Assembly: GCA_031548835.1 (NCBI GenBank)
Contig: JAVBQS010000180.1
Location: forward strand, 1-23,540
Origin: WQTU01 sp031548835
GTDB taxonomy: Bacteria > Spirochaetota > Spirochaetia > CADAEX01
Length of the DNA stretch: 23,540 nt
Direction of reading: 5' to 3'
Position numbers and translations under genes: made by a program. The stretch's first letter is position 1. Each line of letters begins with the position of its first letter. Positions 1-7,405 of the stretch are shown in pieces. The notes under the pieces are model-generated. The model searched no databases. It was not told the origin of the DNA and saw nothing but the letters and a program-made list of their open reading frames with translations.

Positions 1-76
1 GTGGTGAAATTGGCAGACACGCCAGACTTAGGATCTGGTGCCTTCGGGTGTAAGGGTTCAACTCCCTTCTCTCGCA
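1..76 (+). tRNA. tRNA-Leu (UAG), 5' end cut by the window edge
   Basis: The anticodon stem ccaga/tctgg encloses TAG, which reads leucine CUA-type codons. The long variable arm (around ccttcggg) is typical of tRNA-Leu. The T stem is 52-56/64-68, with the loop TTCAACT between them. The 3' acceptor half is 69-75 (ctctcgc), with discriminator A at 76. Only one base of the 5' acceptor half lies in the window, so about six bases are missing. CCA is not encoded; the next bases are aagcc. Confidence 0.95.
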
Positions 77-90
77 AAGCCATATTTTCC

Positions 91-162
91 GCGGGAGTAG
101 CTCAGTGGTAGAGCGCCACCTTGCCAAGGTGGACGTCGCGAGTTCAACCCTCGTCTCCCGCT
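91..162 (+). tRNA. tRNA-Gly (GCC)
   Basis: This is a full cloverleaf. Acceptor gcgggag (91-97) pairs with ctcccgc (155-161), and the discriminator is T at 162. The anticodon stem ccacc/ggtgg encloses GCC, which reads glycine GGC and GGU. The T stem gcgag pairs with ctcgt with one wobble. CCA is not encoded. It lies 14 bases after the tRNA-Leu on the same strand and the pair ends at one terminator, so the two are probably co-transcribed. Confidence 0.96.
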
Positions 163-175
163 CTAATTCTACTTC

Positions 176-202
176 AAAAGCTGTCTGTTTCAGACAGCTT
201 TT
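176..202 (+). terminator. Rho-independent terminator after the tRNA pair
   Basis: A perfect 12-bp inverted repeat (aaaagctgtctg / cagacagctttt) with a three-base TTT loop ends in a T-rich run. It lies 13 bases beyond tRNA-Gly. The A run on its left side means it could also work in the reverse direction. Confidence 0.9.
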
Positions 203-247
203 CTATTTATATAGAGCTTTACCATATTCCAATAAATACAGCCGGAA

Positions 248-343
248 TTATAACACCTGCTCTGCTAAATAAATTTTCCTGCATTTCTTAGCCCAGCCTG
301 TTATCCCTGCCGCAGCAATCAAAACCGGAATCCATAACCGCAT
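248..343 (-). CDS. Doubtful 31-residue single-span membrane peptide
   Basis: In the 277-base gap between the tRNA terminator and tig, the minus strand has an ATG ORF of 31 codons. It encodes MRLWIP, then a short hydrophobic stretch (VLIAAAGITGW), then a basic cluster (KKCRK) and a short tail. This hydrophobic-then-basic layout suits a small membrane peptide with its tail in the cytoplasm. I see no clear Shine-Dalgarno before the ATG, and random ORFs of this size are common in AT-rich DNA. The local base use is richer in G and C than the rest of the gap. I do not recognise a family. The rest of the gap holds nothing else I can support, apart from a 7-bp hairpin at 422-438 (aaacttt/aaagttt) just before tig. 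Confidence 0.2.
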   Translation of the reverse strand: MRLWIPVLIAAAGITGWAKKCRKIYLAEQVL

Positions 344-479
344 AAATTCAGGTTTTCTACGATATAAGTACGAAAATTAGGGTATATACAAAAAAGCTCC
401 CTTTTGGTATCCTTTTATACAAAACTTTACAAAAGTTTGTTAAAACAACTAACCTAATCAACTAAAAAAGAGGAAAATT

Positions 480-1838
480 GTGGTCAAAAATAAAGAGTTA
501 AAAGCCCTGGAAAATTCCACTGTAGAGTTATCCGTTACTATTGAAAAAGATTCTGTAAAAAAAGAATATGATGATCTGTTAAAAAAATATGCAAAATCAG
601 CACAAATGAAAGGCTTCCGCAGAGGAAAAGTTCCGCCTGCAATACTTGAAAGAAAGTTTAGCGACAGCATAAGAATGGAAGCAGGATATAACCTTATTGA
701 AAAAAGCCTTGAAGAAGTATTAAAAGATGTTGATAAAAAACCTCTTCCAAGCTATACACCAAAGCTTTCAAATGAGGAATCTTTTTCTGTAGATATGGAT
801 AAAGATCTTGTGTTTACAGTCACATATGAAACATATCCCGAGATAACACTTGGGCAATATAAAGGAATTGAGATAGAAATTCCTGAAGTAGAACTTACAA
901 ATGAAGACGAAGAACGTGAACTTAAAAGATTCCAGGAACAAAATGCTGTGGTTTCAGAAAAAAGGGAAGGCACAGTTGAAAAAGACAATGTTGTAACAAT
1001 AAATTACTGCGAAGTTGATGAAAATGGCAAAACAATAGAAGGAACAACAAGGGAAGATTTCACATTTACAGTTGGAACAGGATATAACTACTACAAAATT
1101 GATGATGATATTATAGGCCTTAAAAAAGATGAAGAAAAAGTTATTGAAAAAAAATATGATGATAATTTTGAATACAAGGATCTTGCAGGCAAAAATATCA
1201 GAATAAAAGTAAAAGTAACAAGCATAAAATCAAAACAGCTTCCTCCAATTGATGACGAACTTGCCCAGGATATAAACGAGAAATATAAAACTCTTGATGA
1301 TCTTAAAAAAGATATAAAAGAGAGACAAAATGGCATGATTGAAAATAAACTTAAATCAGTAAAGCAGCAGAGAATACTTAATAAAATAATTGAGGCATCA
1401 AAACTTGAAGTTCCGCCATCAATGGTAGAGCGTGAACTCGAGCACTCATGGCATAACTTTCTGTATCAGTTTGGAGGCAAGGAAGAACAGGTTCTCCAGC
1501 TTCTTGAAATGCAGAATAAAACAAGACAGGATCTGCTTGATGAATGGAAGCCGTCTGCCATAAATAGCGTGAAAGGACAGCTTATTATAAATAAAATATC
1601 AAATGAAGAAAAAATTGAAGTTTCTGACGAAGAAACTGCCGAAGAGATAAAAAGACAGGCTTTGCAAAGCGGAATGGCTGAAGAAGAGTTTAAAAAATAT
1701 ATTGAAGAAAACCGCATGAATGAACTTATAAAACATTCAATACGCGAGCGGAAAGCCTATGATATGCTTATTGAAAATGGAGTGATAAAAAAAGGGGAAA
1801 AAATGAATTTCCTTGCATTTATCAGCCTAAATAACTAA
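480..1838 (+). CDS. tig: Trigger factor (ribosome-bound chaperone / prolyl isomerase)
   Basis: Trigger factor docks at the ribosomal exit tunnel and shields nascent chains in the cytoplasm. The N-terminal ribosome-binding domain carries the signature GFRRGK at residues 45-50, followed by VPPAILERKF. A central FKBP-like prolyl isomerase domain lies at about 160-250, beginning near the DNVVTINY stretch. The rest is the helical C-terminal chaperone domain, rich in charged residues. The 452 residues are normal for the family, and the tail after KKGEK is short. The start is GTG at 480, six bases after AGAGG (469-473). It is the first gene of a plus-strand run with clpP 21 bases downstream, an order shared by many bacteria including treponemes. 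Family certainty is high. Confidence 0.96.
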   Translation: MVKNKELKALENSTVELSVTIEKDSVKKEYDDLLKKYAKSAQMKGFRRGKVPPAILERKFSDSIRMEAGYNLIEKSLEEVLKDVDKKPLPSYTPKLSNEESFSVDMDKDLVFTVTYETYPEITLGQYKGIEIEIPEVELTNEDEERELKRFQEQNAVVSEKREGTVEKDNVVTINYCEVDENGKTIEGTTREDFTFTVGTGYNYYKIDDDIIGLKKDEEKVIEKKYDDNFEYKDLAGKNIRIKVKVTSIKSKQLPPIDDELAQDINEKYKTLDDLKKDIKERQNGMIENKLKSVKQQRILNKIIEASKLEVPPSMVERELEHSWHNFLYQFGGKEEQVLQLLEMQNKTRQDLLDEWKPSAINSVKGQLIINKISNEEKIEVSDEETAEEIKRQALQSGMAEEEFKKYIEENRMNELIKHSIRERKAYDMLIENGVIKKGEKMNFLAFISLNN

Positions 1839-1859
1839 TTTTAAATTAAGGTTTAAAAA

Positions 1860-2456
1860 ATGAATGAAAAAATGAACAACCTGGTGCCTATTGTTATTGA
1901 ACATACAGGCGCAGGCGAAAGATCTTATGATATTTACTCCCGTCTTCTTAAAGACAGAATTGTTTTTCTCGACGGGGAGATAAACGACATAACAGCAGAT
2001 CTTGTAGTAGCACAGCTTCTATTTCTTGAGTCCCAGGACCCGCAAAGAGATATAAGCCTTTACATAAACTCGCCAGGCGGATCTGTAACAGCAGGGCTTG
2101 CTATATATGATACAATACAATACATAAAGCCTGATGTTCAGACAATATGCCTTGGACAGGCAGCTTCTATGGCAGCGCTCCTCTTAACATGCGGAACTCC
2201 CAAAAAAAGGCACTGCCTGCCTTCAAGCAGAATATTGATTCACCAGCCTTGGGGAGGAGTGCAGGGACAGGCAAAAGATATTGATATTCAGGCAAGGGAA
2301 ATAATCCGCCTTAAAACACTTATTATTGATTATTTTGCCAAACATACAGGAAAAAGCTCTGCAGCAATAGCAAAAGATTTGGAACGCGATTATTTCATGT
2401 CTGCCGAAGAAGGCATGAAATATGGACTTGTTGACTCAATACTTGCTAGGGGATAA
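1860..2456 (+). CDS. clpP: ATP-dependent Clp protease, proteolytic subunit ClpP
   Basis: This is the serine-peptidase barrel that degrades proteins unfolded by ClpX or a related ATPase. The full catalytic triad is visible: Ser103 in GQAASMAA, His128 in LIHQPWGG and Asp177 in ERDYFMS. The spacing is the same as Ser97/His122/Asp171 of E. coli mature ClpP, shifted by six. The oxyanion-loop motif NSPGGSV is at 70-76. At 198 residues it is full length. The ATG at 1860 has AAGG eight bases upstream; an alternative ATG four codons later (MNNLVP) is possible. It lies between tig and its partner clpX, and six bases separate it from clpX. Confidence 0.97.
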   Translation: MNEKMNNLVPIVIEHTGAGERSYDIYSRLLKDRIVFLDGEINDITADLVVAQLLFLESQDPQRDISLYINSPGGSVTAGLAIYDTIQYIKPDVQTICLGQAASMAALLLTCGTPKKRHCLPSSRILIHQPWGGVQGQAKDIDIQAREIIRLKTLIIDYFAKHTGKSSAAIAKDLERDYFMSAEEGMKYGLVDSILARG

Positions 2457-2462
2457 TTTCTA

Positions 2463-3713
2463 ATGTCAAAAATTAAAAAAGATATGTATCAAATATGCTC
2501 TTTCTGCGGAAAACCTGCAGAAATGGTAAAACGGATAATTTCCGGGCCAGGAGTGCATATTTGCGATGAATGCGTAGGCGTTTGTACCAGAATAATAAAC
2601 CAGGAAGAAGATAAAAAAGAAAACAGCAACCTGTCGCTGAATAATGTTGCAAAACCTGATGAAATTAAAGAATTTCTTGATCAATACATTATAGGGCAGC
2701 AGGATGCAAAAAAAATACTTTCTGTTGCTGTATATAACCACTATAAAAGAATATCAAATATAGAAAAACTTGATAAAGAAGTAGATATAGAAAAATCAAA
2801 TGTTCTTATAATAGGGCCTACAGGAACAGGCAAAACACTTCTTGCAAAAATACTTGCAAAAAAACTCAATGTTCCTTTTGCAATAGCAGATGCCACCACA
2901 CTTACAGAAGCAGGATATGTTGGAGAAGATGTTGAAAATATTCTTTTAAAACTTATACAGGCAGCAGACAATAATATAGCACTGGCAGAAAAAGGCATTA
3001 TTTATATTGATGAAATTGATAAGATTTCAAAAAAAGGCGAAAATGTATCAATTACCAGAGATGTTTCAGGTGAAGGTGTTCAGCAGGCCCTTTTAAAAAT
3101 TATTGAAGGAACAACAGCAGCAGTGCCTCCGCAGGGAGGAAGAAAGCATCCAAACCAGGAAATGCTTAAAATAAATACAGAAAACATACTTTTTATCTGC
3201 GGCGGAGCATTTGTAGGGCTTGATAAAATTATTGAATCACGCACATGCCAGCATCCGCTTGGATTTGGCGCTGATATAAAAGCAGCGGAAGAGAAAAAAC
3301 TATCTGAACTTTATTCAAAACTTCATCCTGATGATTTAATAAAATTCGGCCTTATTCCTGAATTTATAGGAAGACTTCCAATTACAGCAACTCTTGAAAA
3401 TCTTACAAAAGAAGAGCTTAAAAGAATAATTACAGAACCGAGAAATGCAATAATCAAGCAGTACAAAGAATCGCTTAAGCTTGACAATGCAGAAGTTGAA
3501 TTTACAGAAGATGCAATTGACCAGATTGCAGAGCTTGCAATAGTAAGAAAAACAGGAGCGCGCGGTATAAGGTCTATTGTTGAATCCATAATGGTCGATA
3601 TTATGTATGAATTACCATCTATAGAAGGAAATAAAAAAGTTATAATCAATAAAGAGGTAATTCAGGGAATTCACAAACCTGTAATTCTTAACATTGAACA
3701 AAAAACAGCATAG
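2463..3713 (+). CDS. clpX: ATP-dependent Clp protease, ATPase subunit ClpX
   Basis: This hexameric AAA+ unfoldase feeds substrates to ClpP. The N-terminal zinc-binding domain has Cys12, Cys15, Cys34 and Cys37. Walker A is GPTGTGKT at 118-125, the pore loop follows as GYVGED, and Walker B is IIYIDEID. The sensor-2 region is the GARGIRSI stretch near the C-terminus. The ClpP-docking loop reads LGF (within HPLGFGADIK), a mild variant of the classical IGF. The 416 residues are standard. The start ATG follows the clpP stop by six bases, and the run GGGG at the end of clpP serves as ribosome binding site, so the two subunits are tightly co-expressed. Confidence 0.97.
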   Translation: MSKIKKDMYQICSFCGKPAEMVKRIISGPGVHICDECVGVCTRIINQEEDKKENSNLSLNNVAKPDEIKEFLDQYIIGQQDAKKILSVAVYNHYKRISNIEKLDKEVDIEKSNVLIIGPTGTGKTLLAKILAKKLNVPFAIADATTLTEAGYVGEDVENILLKLIQAADNNIALAEKGIIYIDEIDKISKKGENVSITRDVSGEGVQQALLKIIEGTTAAVPPQGGRKHPNQEMLKINTENILFICGGAFVGLDKIIESRTCQHPLGFGADIKAAEEKKLSELYSKLHPDDLIKFGLIPEFIGRLPITATLENLTKEELKRIITEPRNAIIKQYKESLKLDNAEVEFTEDAIDQIAELAIVRKTGARGIRSIVESIMVDIMYELPSIEGNKKVIINKEVIQGIHKPVILNIEQKTA

Positions 3714-3724
3714 GGATAGCAATA

Positions 3725-4669
3725 ATGTCAATCAATCTCAAAGGAAGATCTCTTATATCTCTAAAAGATTACACTCCTGAAGAAATTAAATATCTTATAG
3801 AACTCTCAATTGCTGTTAAAAAAGAGAAACAAAATAATATAAGAAAAGAACGGTTTAAAGGAATGACAATTGCGCTGCTCTTTGAAAAAAGATCAACAAG
3901 AACAAGATGCGCTTTTGAAACAGCTTTTGGAGAAGAAGGCGGTCATCCTGTATTTCTATCAAATGCAGATATACAGCTTGGAGCAAAAGAATCAATAGAA
4001 GATACTGCCCGCGTTCTTGGAAGAATGTTTGACTGCATAGAATTCCGCGGTTTTAAGACTGCAAATGCAGAAATTCTTGCAAAATATTCAGGAGTTCCTG
4101 TTTATAATGGACTTACAGATGATTTTCATCCTACACAGGTTCTTGCAGATATAATGACAATCCAGGAATATTTTAAAACTGTTAAAGGAATTAAATTTGT
4201 TTATGCCGGAGACGGCAGGAATAATGTGGCAAATTCTCTCATGATCGGCTGTTCCAAGATAGGAATAGATATAAGAATAGCTTCTCCCCATACATTATTG
4301 CCTTCGGAAAACATAGTAACTCTTGCAAGAAGTTTTGCGGAAAAATCAGGCTCTATTGTGGAAATTACCACTGATGTAAAGAAAGCAGTAAAAGATGCCG
4401 ATATAATTTATACTGATGTCTGGGCATCGATGGGCGAAGAAGATAAACTTGCAGACAGAATTAAGCTTCTTAAACCATACCAGGTTAATAAAGAGCTTAT
4501 GGCTCTGACAGGCAAAGAAACAATATTTATGCATTGCCTGCCTGCTGTTAAAGGAAATGAAGTAACTGCAGAAGTTATTGATGGCAATAAATCAGAAGCA
4601 TGGAATCAGGCTGAAAACAGAAAACATACAATCAAAGCTGTAATGCTTGCAACTTTGGGTATTGTATAA
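3725..4669 (+). CDS. argF: Ornithine carbamoyltransferase (anabolic ArgF or catabolic ArcB)
   Basis: It joins carbamoyl phosphate and ornithine to citrulline, or runs in reverse in arginine breakdown to yield carbamoyl phosphate for ATP. The carbamoyl-phosphate loop STRTR is at 57-61. The family motifs DDFHPTQ, DVWASMGE and FMHCLPA are all present, and the protein ends with the usual HTIKAVMLATL helix. The 314 residues are complete. The ATG lies 11 bases after the clpX stop, whose TAGGGA overlaps the ribosome binding site. It therefore probably belongs to the tig-clpP-clpX transcript, an unusual pairing. No other arginine gene is in the window, so I cannot decide between ArgF and ArcB. Given acetate kinase nearby, a catabolic role is plausible but is inference. 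Confidence 0.9.
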   Translation: MSINLKGRSLISLKDYTPEEIKYLIELSIAVKKEKQNNIRKERFKGMTIALLFEKRSTRTRCAFETAFGEEGGHPVFLSNADIQLGAKESIEDTARVLGRMFDCIEFRGFKTANAEILAKYSGVPVYNGLTDDFHPTQVLADIMTIQEYFKTVKGIKFVYAGDGRNNVANSLMIGCSKIGIDIRIASPHTLLPSENIVTLARSFAEKSGSIVEITTDVKKAVKDADIIYTDVWASMGEEDKLADRIKLLKPYQVNKELMALTGKETIFMHCLPAVKGNEVTAEVIDGNKSEAWNQAENRKHTIKAVMLATLGIV

Positions 4670-4681
4670 AAATATTTTATC

Positions 4682-4711
4682 TTGATTTTCAATAAAAATT
4701 AGATATATAAT
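4682..4711 (+). promoter_or_regulatory. Sigma-70-type promoter for the 4755 gene
   Basis: A TTGATT box (4682-4687), an 18-base spacer and a perfect TATAAT (4706-4711) lie in the 85-base gap after argF. The start codon is 43 bases beyond the -10 box. This suggests that a new transcript begins after the clp operon. Confidence 0.55.
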
Positions 4712-4754
4712 AGAAAAATAGAAAACTTCCAATCTATAATGCGGAGGCATTAAC

Positions 4755-5168
4755 GTGAAAAAATGGGCTGTCATACTCTCATTAATAATTCTTGCTACTA
4801 TTACTTATAGCACATTTAGTGCTGAATCAGATTACTATGTTAAAAGTGTAACAATTTATAAAGTGTATCACCATAACAAGGGTTTTGTTGTTCTTTATGA
4901 AAAACAAAACATGGATATTCACCGTACTTTTATACCTTACAAATGGTTCCAGGTGCCCCAGGATTCATCGGTAAAGTGGAAAGCAGAAGTTGTTTACGGC
5001 AGCAATGTAGAATATCCATATATGAATATCTACTGGGATAAAAATGGTTTTTCACATGTAAGATTGTATTTAAAAGAGAAAAAAACAGATCCAAGCTGGG
5101 GAATGCTTCAGAATCCAAACCAGTTTGACAACAGTTTTGATATAGAACAGCCTGATCTGCAGTTTTAA
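4755..5168 (+). CDS. Small exported protein of unknown function
   Basis: The first 25 residues form a clear signal peptide: MKK, a hydrophobic core (about residues 4-20, VILSLIILATI), then a likely cleavage after FSA. The mature part, about 112 residues, is rich in Tyr, Trp and Phe, with alternating polar and hydrophobic strands (YYVKSVTIYKVY, FVVLYEK, YPYMNIYW, HVRLYLK). It is therefore probably a small all-beta periplasmic or surface domain. It has no Cys and is not a lipoprotein. The start is GTG at 4755, seven bases after a strong GGAGG (4743-4747). It has its own promoter, and its stop overlaps the start of the M24 peptidase by one base (TAATG), so the two are translationally coupled. 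I do not recognise the family. Confidence 0.8.
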   Translation: MKKWAVILSLIILATITYSTFSAESDYYVKSVTIYKVYHHNKGFVVLYEKQNMDIHRTFIPYKWFQVPQDSSVKWKAEVVYGSNVEYPYMNIYWDKNGFSHVRLYLKEKKTDPSWGMLQNPNQFDNSFDIEQPDLQF

Positions 5169-6352
5169 TGTTCAATTTTGATATATTTGAAATTGAAAAA
5201 GCCATTTTGAAAGAAAATCTTTCAGGATGGCTTTTTTTTAATTTCAGGCACAGGGATCCAATCTCTGATCTGGCGCTGGGAATTGATAAAAAATCAACAA
5301 ACAGCAGGGGCTGGTTTTATATAATAACTGCTGAAAAAGAAAATATTAAAATTGTTCACTCTGTTGAGCCTGATGCATTAAAAAACTATCCTGGAAAAAC
5401 AGTTTTTTATACATCCCGGGAAGAGCTGAAGGCAGCTTTAAAACAATTTTCAGGAAATACTCTTGCTATCCAGGCAGACCCCAATCTTACTCAAATCTCT
5501 TTTCTTGACAGCGGAACAGCATCAATACTGCATGAATGCGGCATAAAAACAGCAAGCTCTGCTTCTCTTATACAAAAAGCAGTTGGAACTCTTAATAAAG
5601 AACAGATATTGACACATGAAAAAGCAGCCTCTTTGCTATATAAAATAATTGAAGAAGCATGGGATTATCTTTCTCTCAATTTTAAAAAAAATATAAAAAT
5701 CAGTGAAAAAATTATCCAATCTTTTATTATTGAAAGATTTAAAGAAAATAATCTTGTTACAGAGTCCCCTCCTCTTGTAGCTTTTGGCAAAAACAGTTCA
5801 AATCCTCATCATAATACAGGCGATAACCATATTTTTCTGGAAGAAAATATGATTGTGCAGTTTGATATATGGGCAAAATGCAAAAGCCTGGATATTAATG
5901 ATAATAATTCTGTATATGCTGATATTTCATGGGTAGGATTTTCAGGAGATTCCTGTCCGCCTGAAATTCTTGCGCATTTTCTTTCTGTAATTAAAGCAAG
6001 AAATTCTGTAATAGATTTTATTAAAAAAAATCTTAACGCCGATACTTTTATATCAGGATATGATGCAGATATAATAGCCCGCAATTTTCTCTTAAATTCA
6101 GGATATAAAGATGATATAAAGCACAGGACAGGGCATGCAATTGACATAGAGCTGCATGGATATGGCACAAATCTTGATTCTGTTGAATTTCCGGATAAAA
6201 GATTGCTTACAAATGGATCATGTTTTTCTGTAGAACCTGGGCTTTATTTTAAAGATTTTGGTATGCGTACAGAGATAAACTGTTATATTATTAACAATAT
6301 ACTTTATGTATCAGGCGGGGTACCGCAAAAAGAAATTCTTATGATAAAATAA
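5168..6352 (+). CDS. M24-family metallopeptidase (Xaa-Pro aminopeptidase-like)
   Basis: This is a pita-bread-fold peptidase of the aminopeptidase P / prolidase class, which removes or splits residues next to proline and is presumably cytoplasmic. The N-terminal 150 residues form a creatinase-like domain. The C-terminal catalytic half holds all five metal ligands: Asp233 (QFDIW), Asp252 (YADIS), His323 (RTGHAIDIELHG), Glu356 (SVEPGLYF) and Glu369 (MRTEIN). An active enzyme is therefore expected. The 394 residues are in the normal range. The ATG shares its A with the stop of the exported protein upstream. True substrates cannot be told from the sequence, and non-peptidase members of this fold exist, but complete ligands favour a peptidase. 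Confidence 0.88.
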   Translation: MFNFDIFEIEKAILKENLSGWLFFNFRHRDPISDLALGIDKKSTNSRGWFYIITAEKENIKIVHSVEPDALKNYPGKTVFYTSREELKAALKQFSGNTLAIQADPNLTQISFLDSGTASILHECGIKTASSASLIQKAVGTLNKEQILTHEKAASLLYKIIEEAWDYLSLNFKKNIKISEKIIQSFIIERFKENNLVTESPPLVAFGKNSSNPHHNTGDNHIFLEENMIVQFDIWAKCKSLDINDNNSVYADISWVGFSGDSCPPEILAHFLSVIKARNSVIDFIKKNLNADTFISGYDADIIARNFLLNSGYKDDIKHRTGHAIDIELHGYGTNLDSVEFPDKRLLTNGSCFSVEPGLYFKDFGMRTEINCYIINNILYVSGGVPQKEILMIK

Positions 6353-6382
6353 ATATTGATTAATTTAACTAATAATCAATAT
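6353..6382. repeat. 10-bp perfect inverted repeat after the M24 gene
   Basis: ATATTGATTA (6353-6362) and TAATCAATAT (6373-6382) are exact reverse complements separated by ten bases, starting directly after the M24 stop codon. No T run follows, so it is not a standard terminator. It could be a weak hairpin in the message or an operator for the DHH gene. Confidence 0.6.
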
Positions 6383-6414
6383 CTGCTAAAATAACTATTA
6401 CGGCGGTTAATTTT

Positions 6415-7404
6415 ATGAATCAAATTTTAGATTTTATAAAAAAATATGATAATTTTCTTATTTTCGGGCATGAAGACCCTGATGCGGATTGTGTATGCAG
6501 CCCAATAGCATTATCAATATTTATCAAATCATTAGGCAAAACAGCGCAGGTATATTCCCAGCTCCCATTTAAACGCACAGAACTCAAACAATTTGAAAAA
6601 TATTGCAAATCTGAAATTTCAGAAAGCGATATAACAAAAAACAGCGCTGTTATTTTGCTAGACCACCATACACCTGCACGGACAGCTCCATTTTCCAAAG
6701 CAGTAGCTTCTTTACCAACTGCAATTATAGATCATCATGATACAAAATCCGAACCAGTGCCTGAAGGAATTGAAGCTGTCTATATAGACAGCAAAGCTCC
6801 TTCAACAACTGTTGTTATCTATAAATTTATGAAATTTTGTAAATATACTCCTGACAGTTTTGTAAGCAATCTTCTTTTTCTGGGGCTTTGCACAGATACA
6901 GGATTTTTCAGGCATCTTGAAGAGCATTCGGGAGATGTATTTAGAGTTGCAGGAGAGTTAAGCGATCTTGGAGCTTCTCCCAATAAAGTTTTTTATGAGG
7001 TATATGGCAACAGATCTTTAACATCACGAACTTTTCTTGGAATTATGCTTTCCCGCATGGAAGCATTTTTTGATGGAAAGCTTCTTGTAGTATATGAAAC
7101 TATTGCAGATCTTAAGCATTATCAGCCTATAGACAGGGATAAAGATATGCTTTATCAGATTCTTCTCGGCACTAAAGATGTAAAAATAGTTGCATCTTTC
7201 AGGGAAGATGAGCCAAATAGATGCAGCGTAAGCCTTAGGACAACAGAAAATATTGATGTTGCAAAAATGGCAGCTGATTTCGGCGGAGGCGGGCATAAAA
7301 AAGCATCAGGCTATTCTGTAAATAAAGCTATTGAAGATGCAATAGCAGCTTTTGTATCATATATTGAGATTTTTTTTGCTTTGGAAAAAAATAAGAAAAA
7401 TTAA
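6415..7404 (+). CDS. DHH/DHHA1 phosphoesterase (NrnA-like oligoribonuclease / pAp phosphatase)
   Basis: Members hydrolyse short RNA oligomers, pAp or cyclic dinucleotide products with manganese, in the cytoplasm. The N-terminal DHH domain shows motif I as DPDAD (Asp21, Asp23, Asp25), motif II at Asp83 (LLDHH), the DHH signature at 106-108 (IIDHHDT) and the later motif TDTGFF. The C-terminal DHHA1 domain ends with the substrate-binding GGGGHKKASG near residues 290-300. The 329 residues match NrnA. Unusually, motif II also reads DHH, so the protein has two DHH triplets 20 residues apart. The start ATG follows a GGCGG stretch. It ends one base before the opposing acetate kinase gene with no terminator between. 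NrnA is the best guess; a cyclic-dinucleotide phosphodiesterase of the same fold is the alternative. Confidence 0.88.
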   Translation: MNQILDFIKKYDNFLIFGHEDPDADCVCSPIALSIFIKSLGKTAQVYSQLPFKRTELKQFEKYCKSEISESDITKNSAVILLDHHTPARTAPFSKAVASLPTAIIDHHDTKSEPVPEGIEAVYIDSKAPSTTVVIYKFMKFCKYTPDSFVSNLLFLGLCTDTGFFRHLEEHSGDVFRVAGELSDLGASPNKVFYEVYGNRSLTSRTFLGIMLSRMEAFFDGKLLVVYETIADLKHYQPIDRDKDMLYQILLGTKDVKIVASFREDEPNRCSVSLRTTENIDVAKMAADFGGGGHKKASGYSVNKAIEDAIAAFVSYIEIFFALEKNKKN

Positions 7405-7405
7405 G

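Noticed and set aside
3323..3649. Minus-strand ORF of 108 codons inside clpX
   Set aside because: ClpX motifs run through on the other strand, and no ribosome binding site is present.
5809..6168. Minus-strand ORF of 119 codons
   Set aside because: It is antisense to the M24 catalytic domain, whose metal ligands prove the plus-strand frame.
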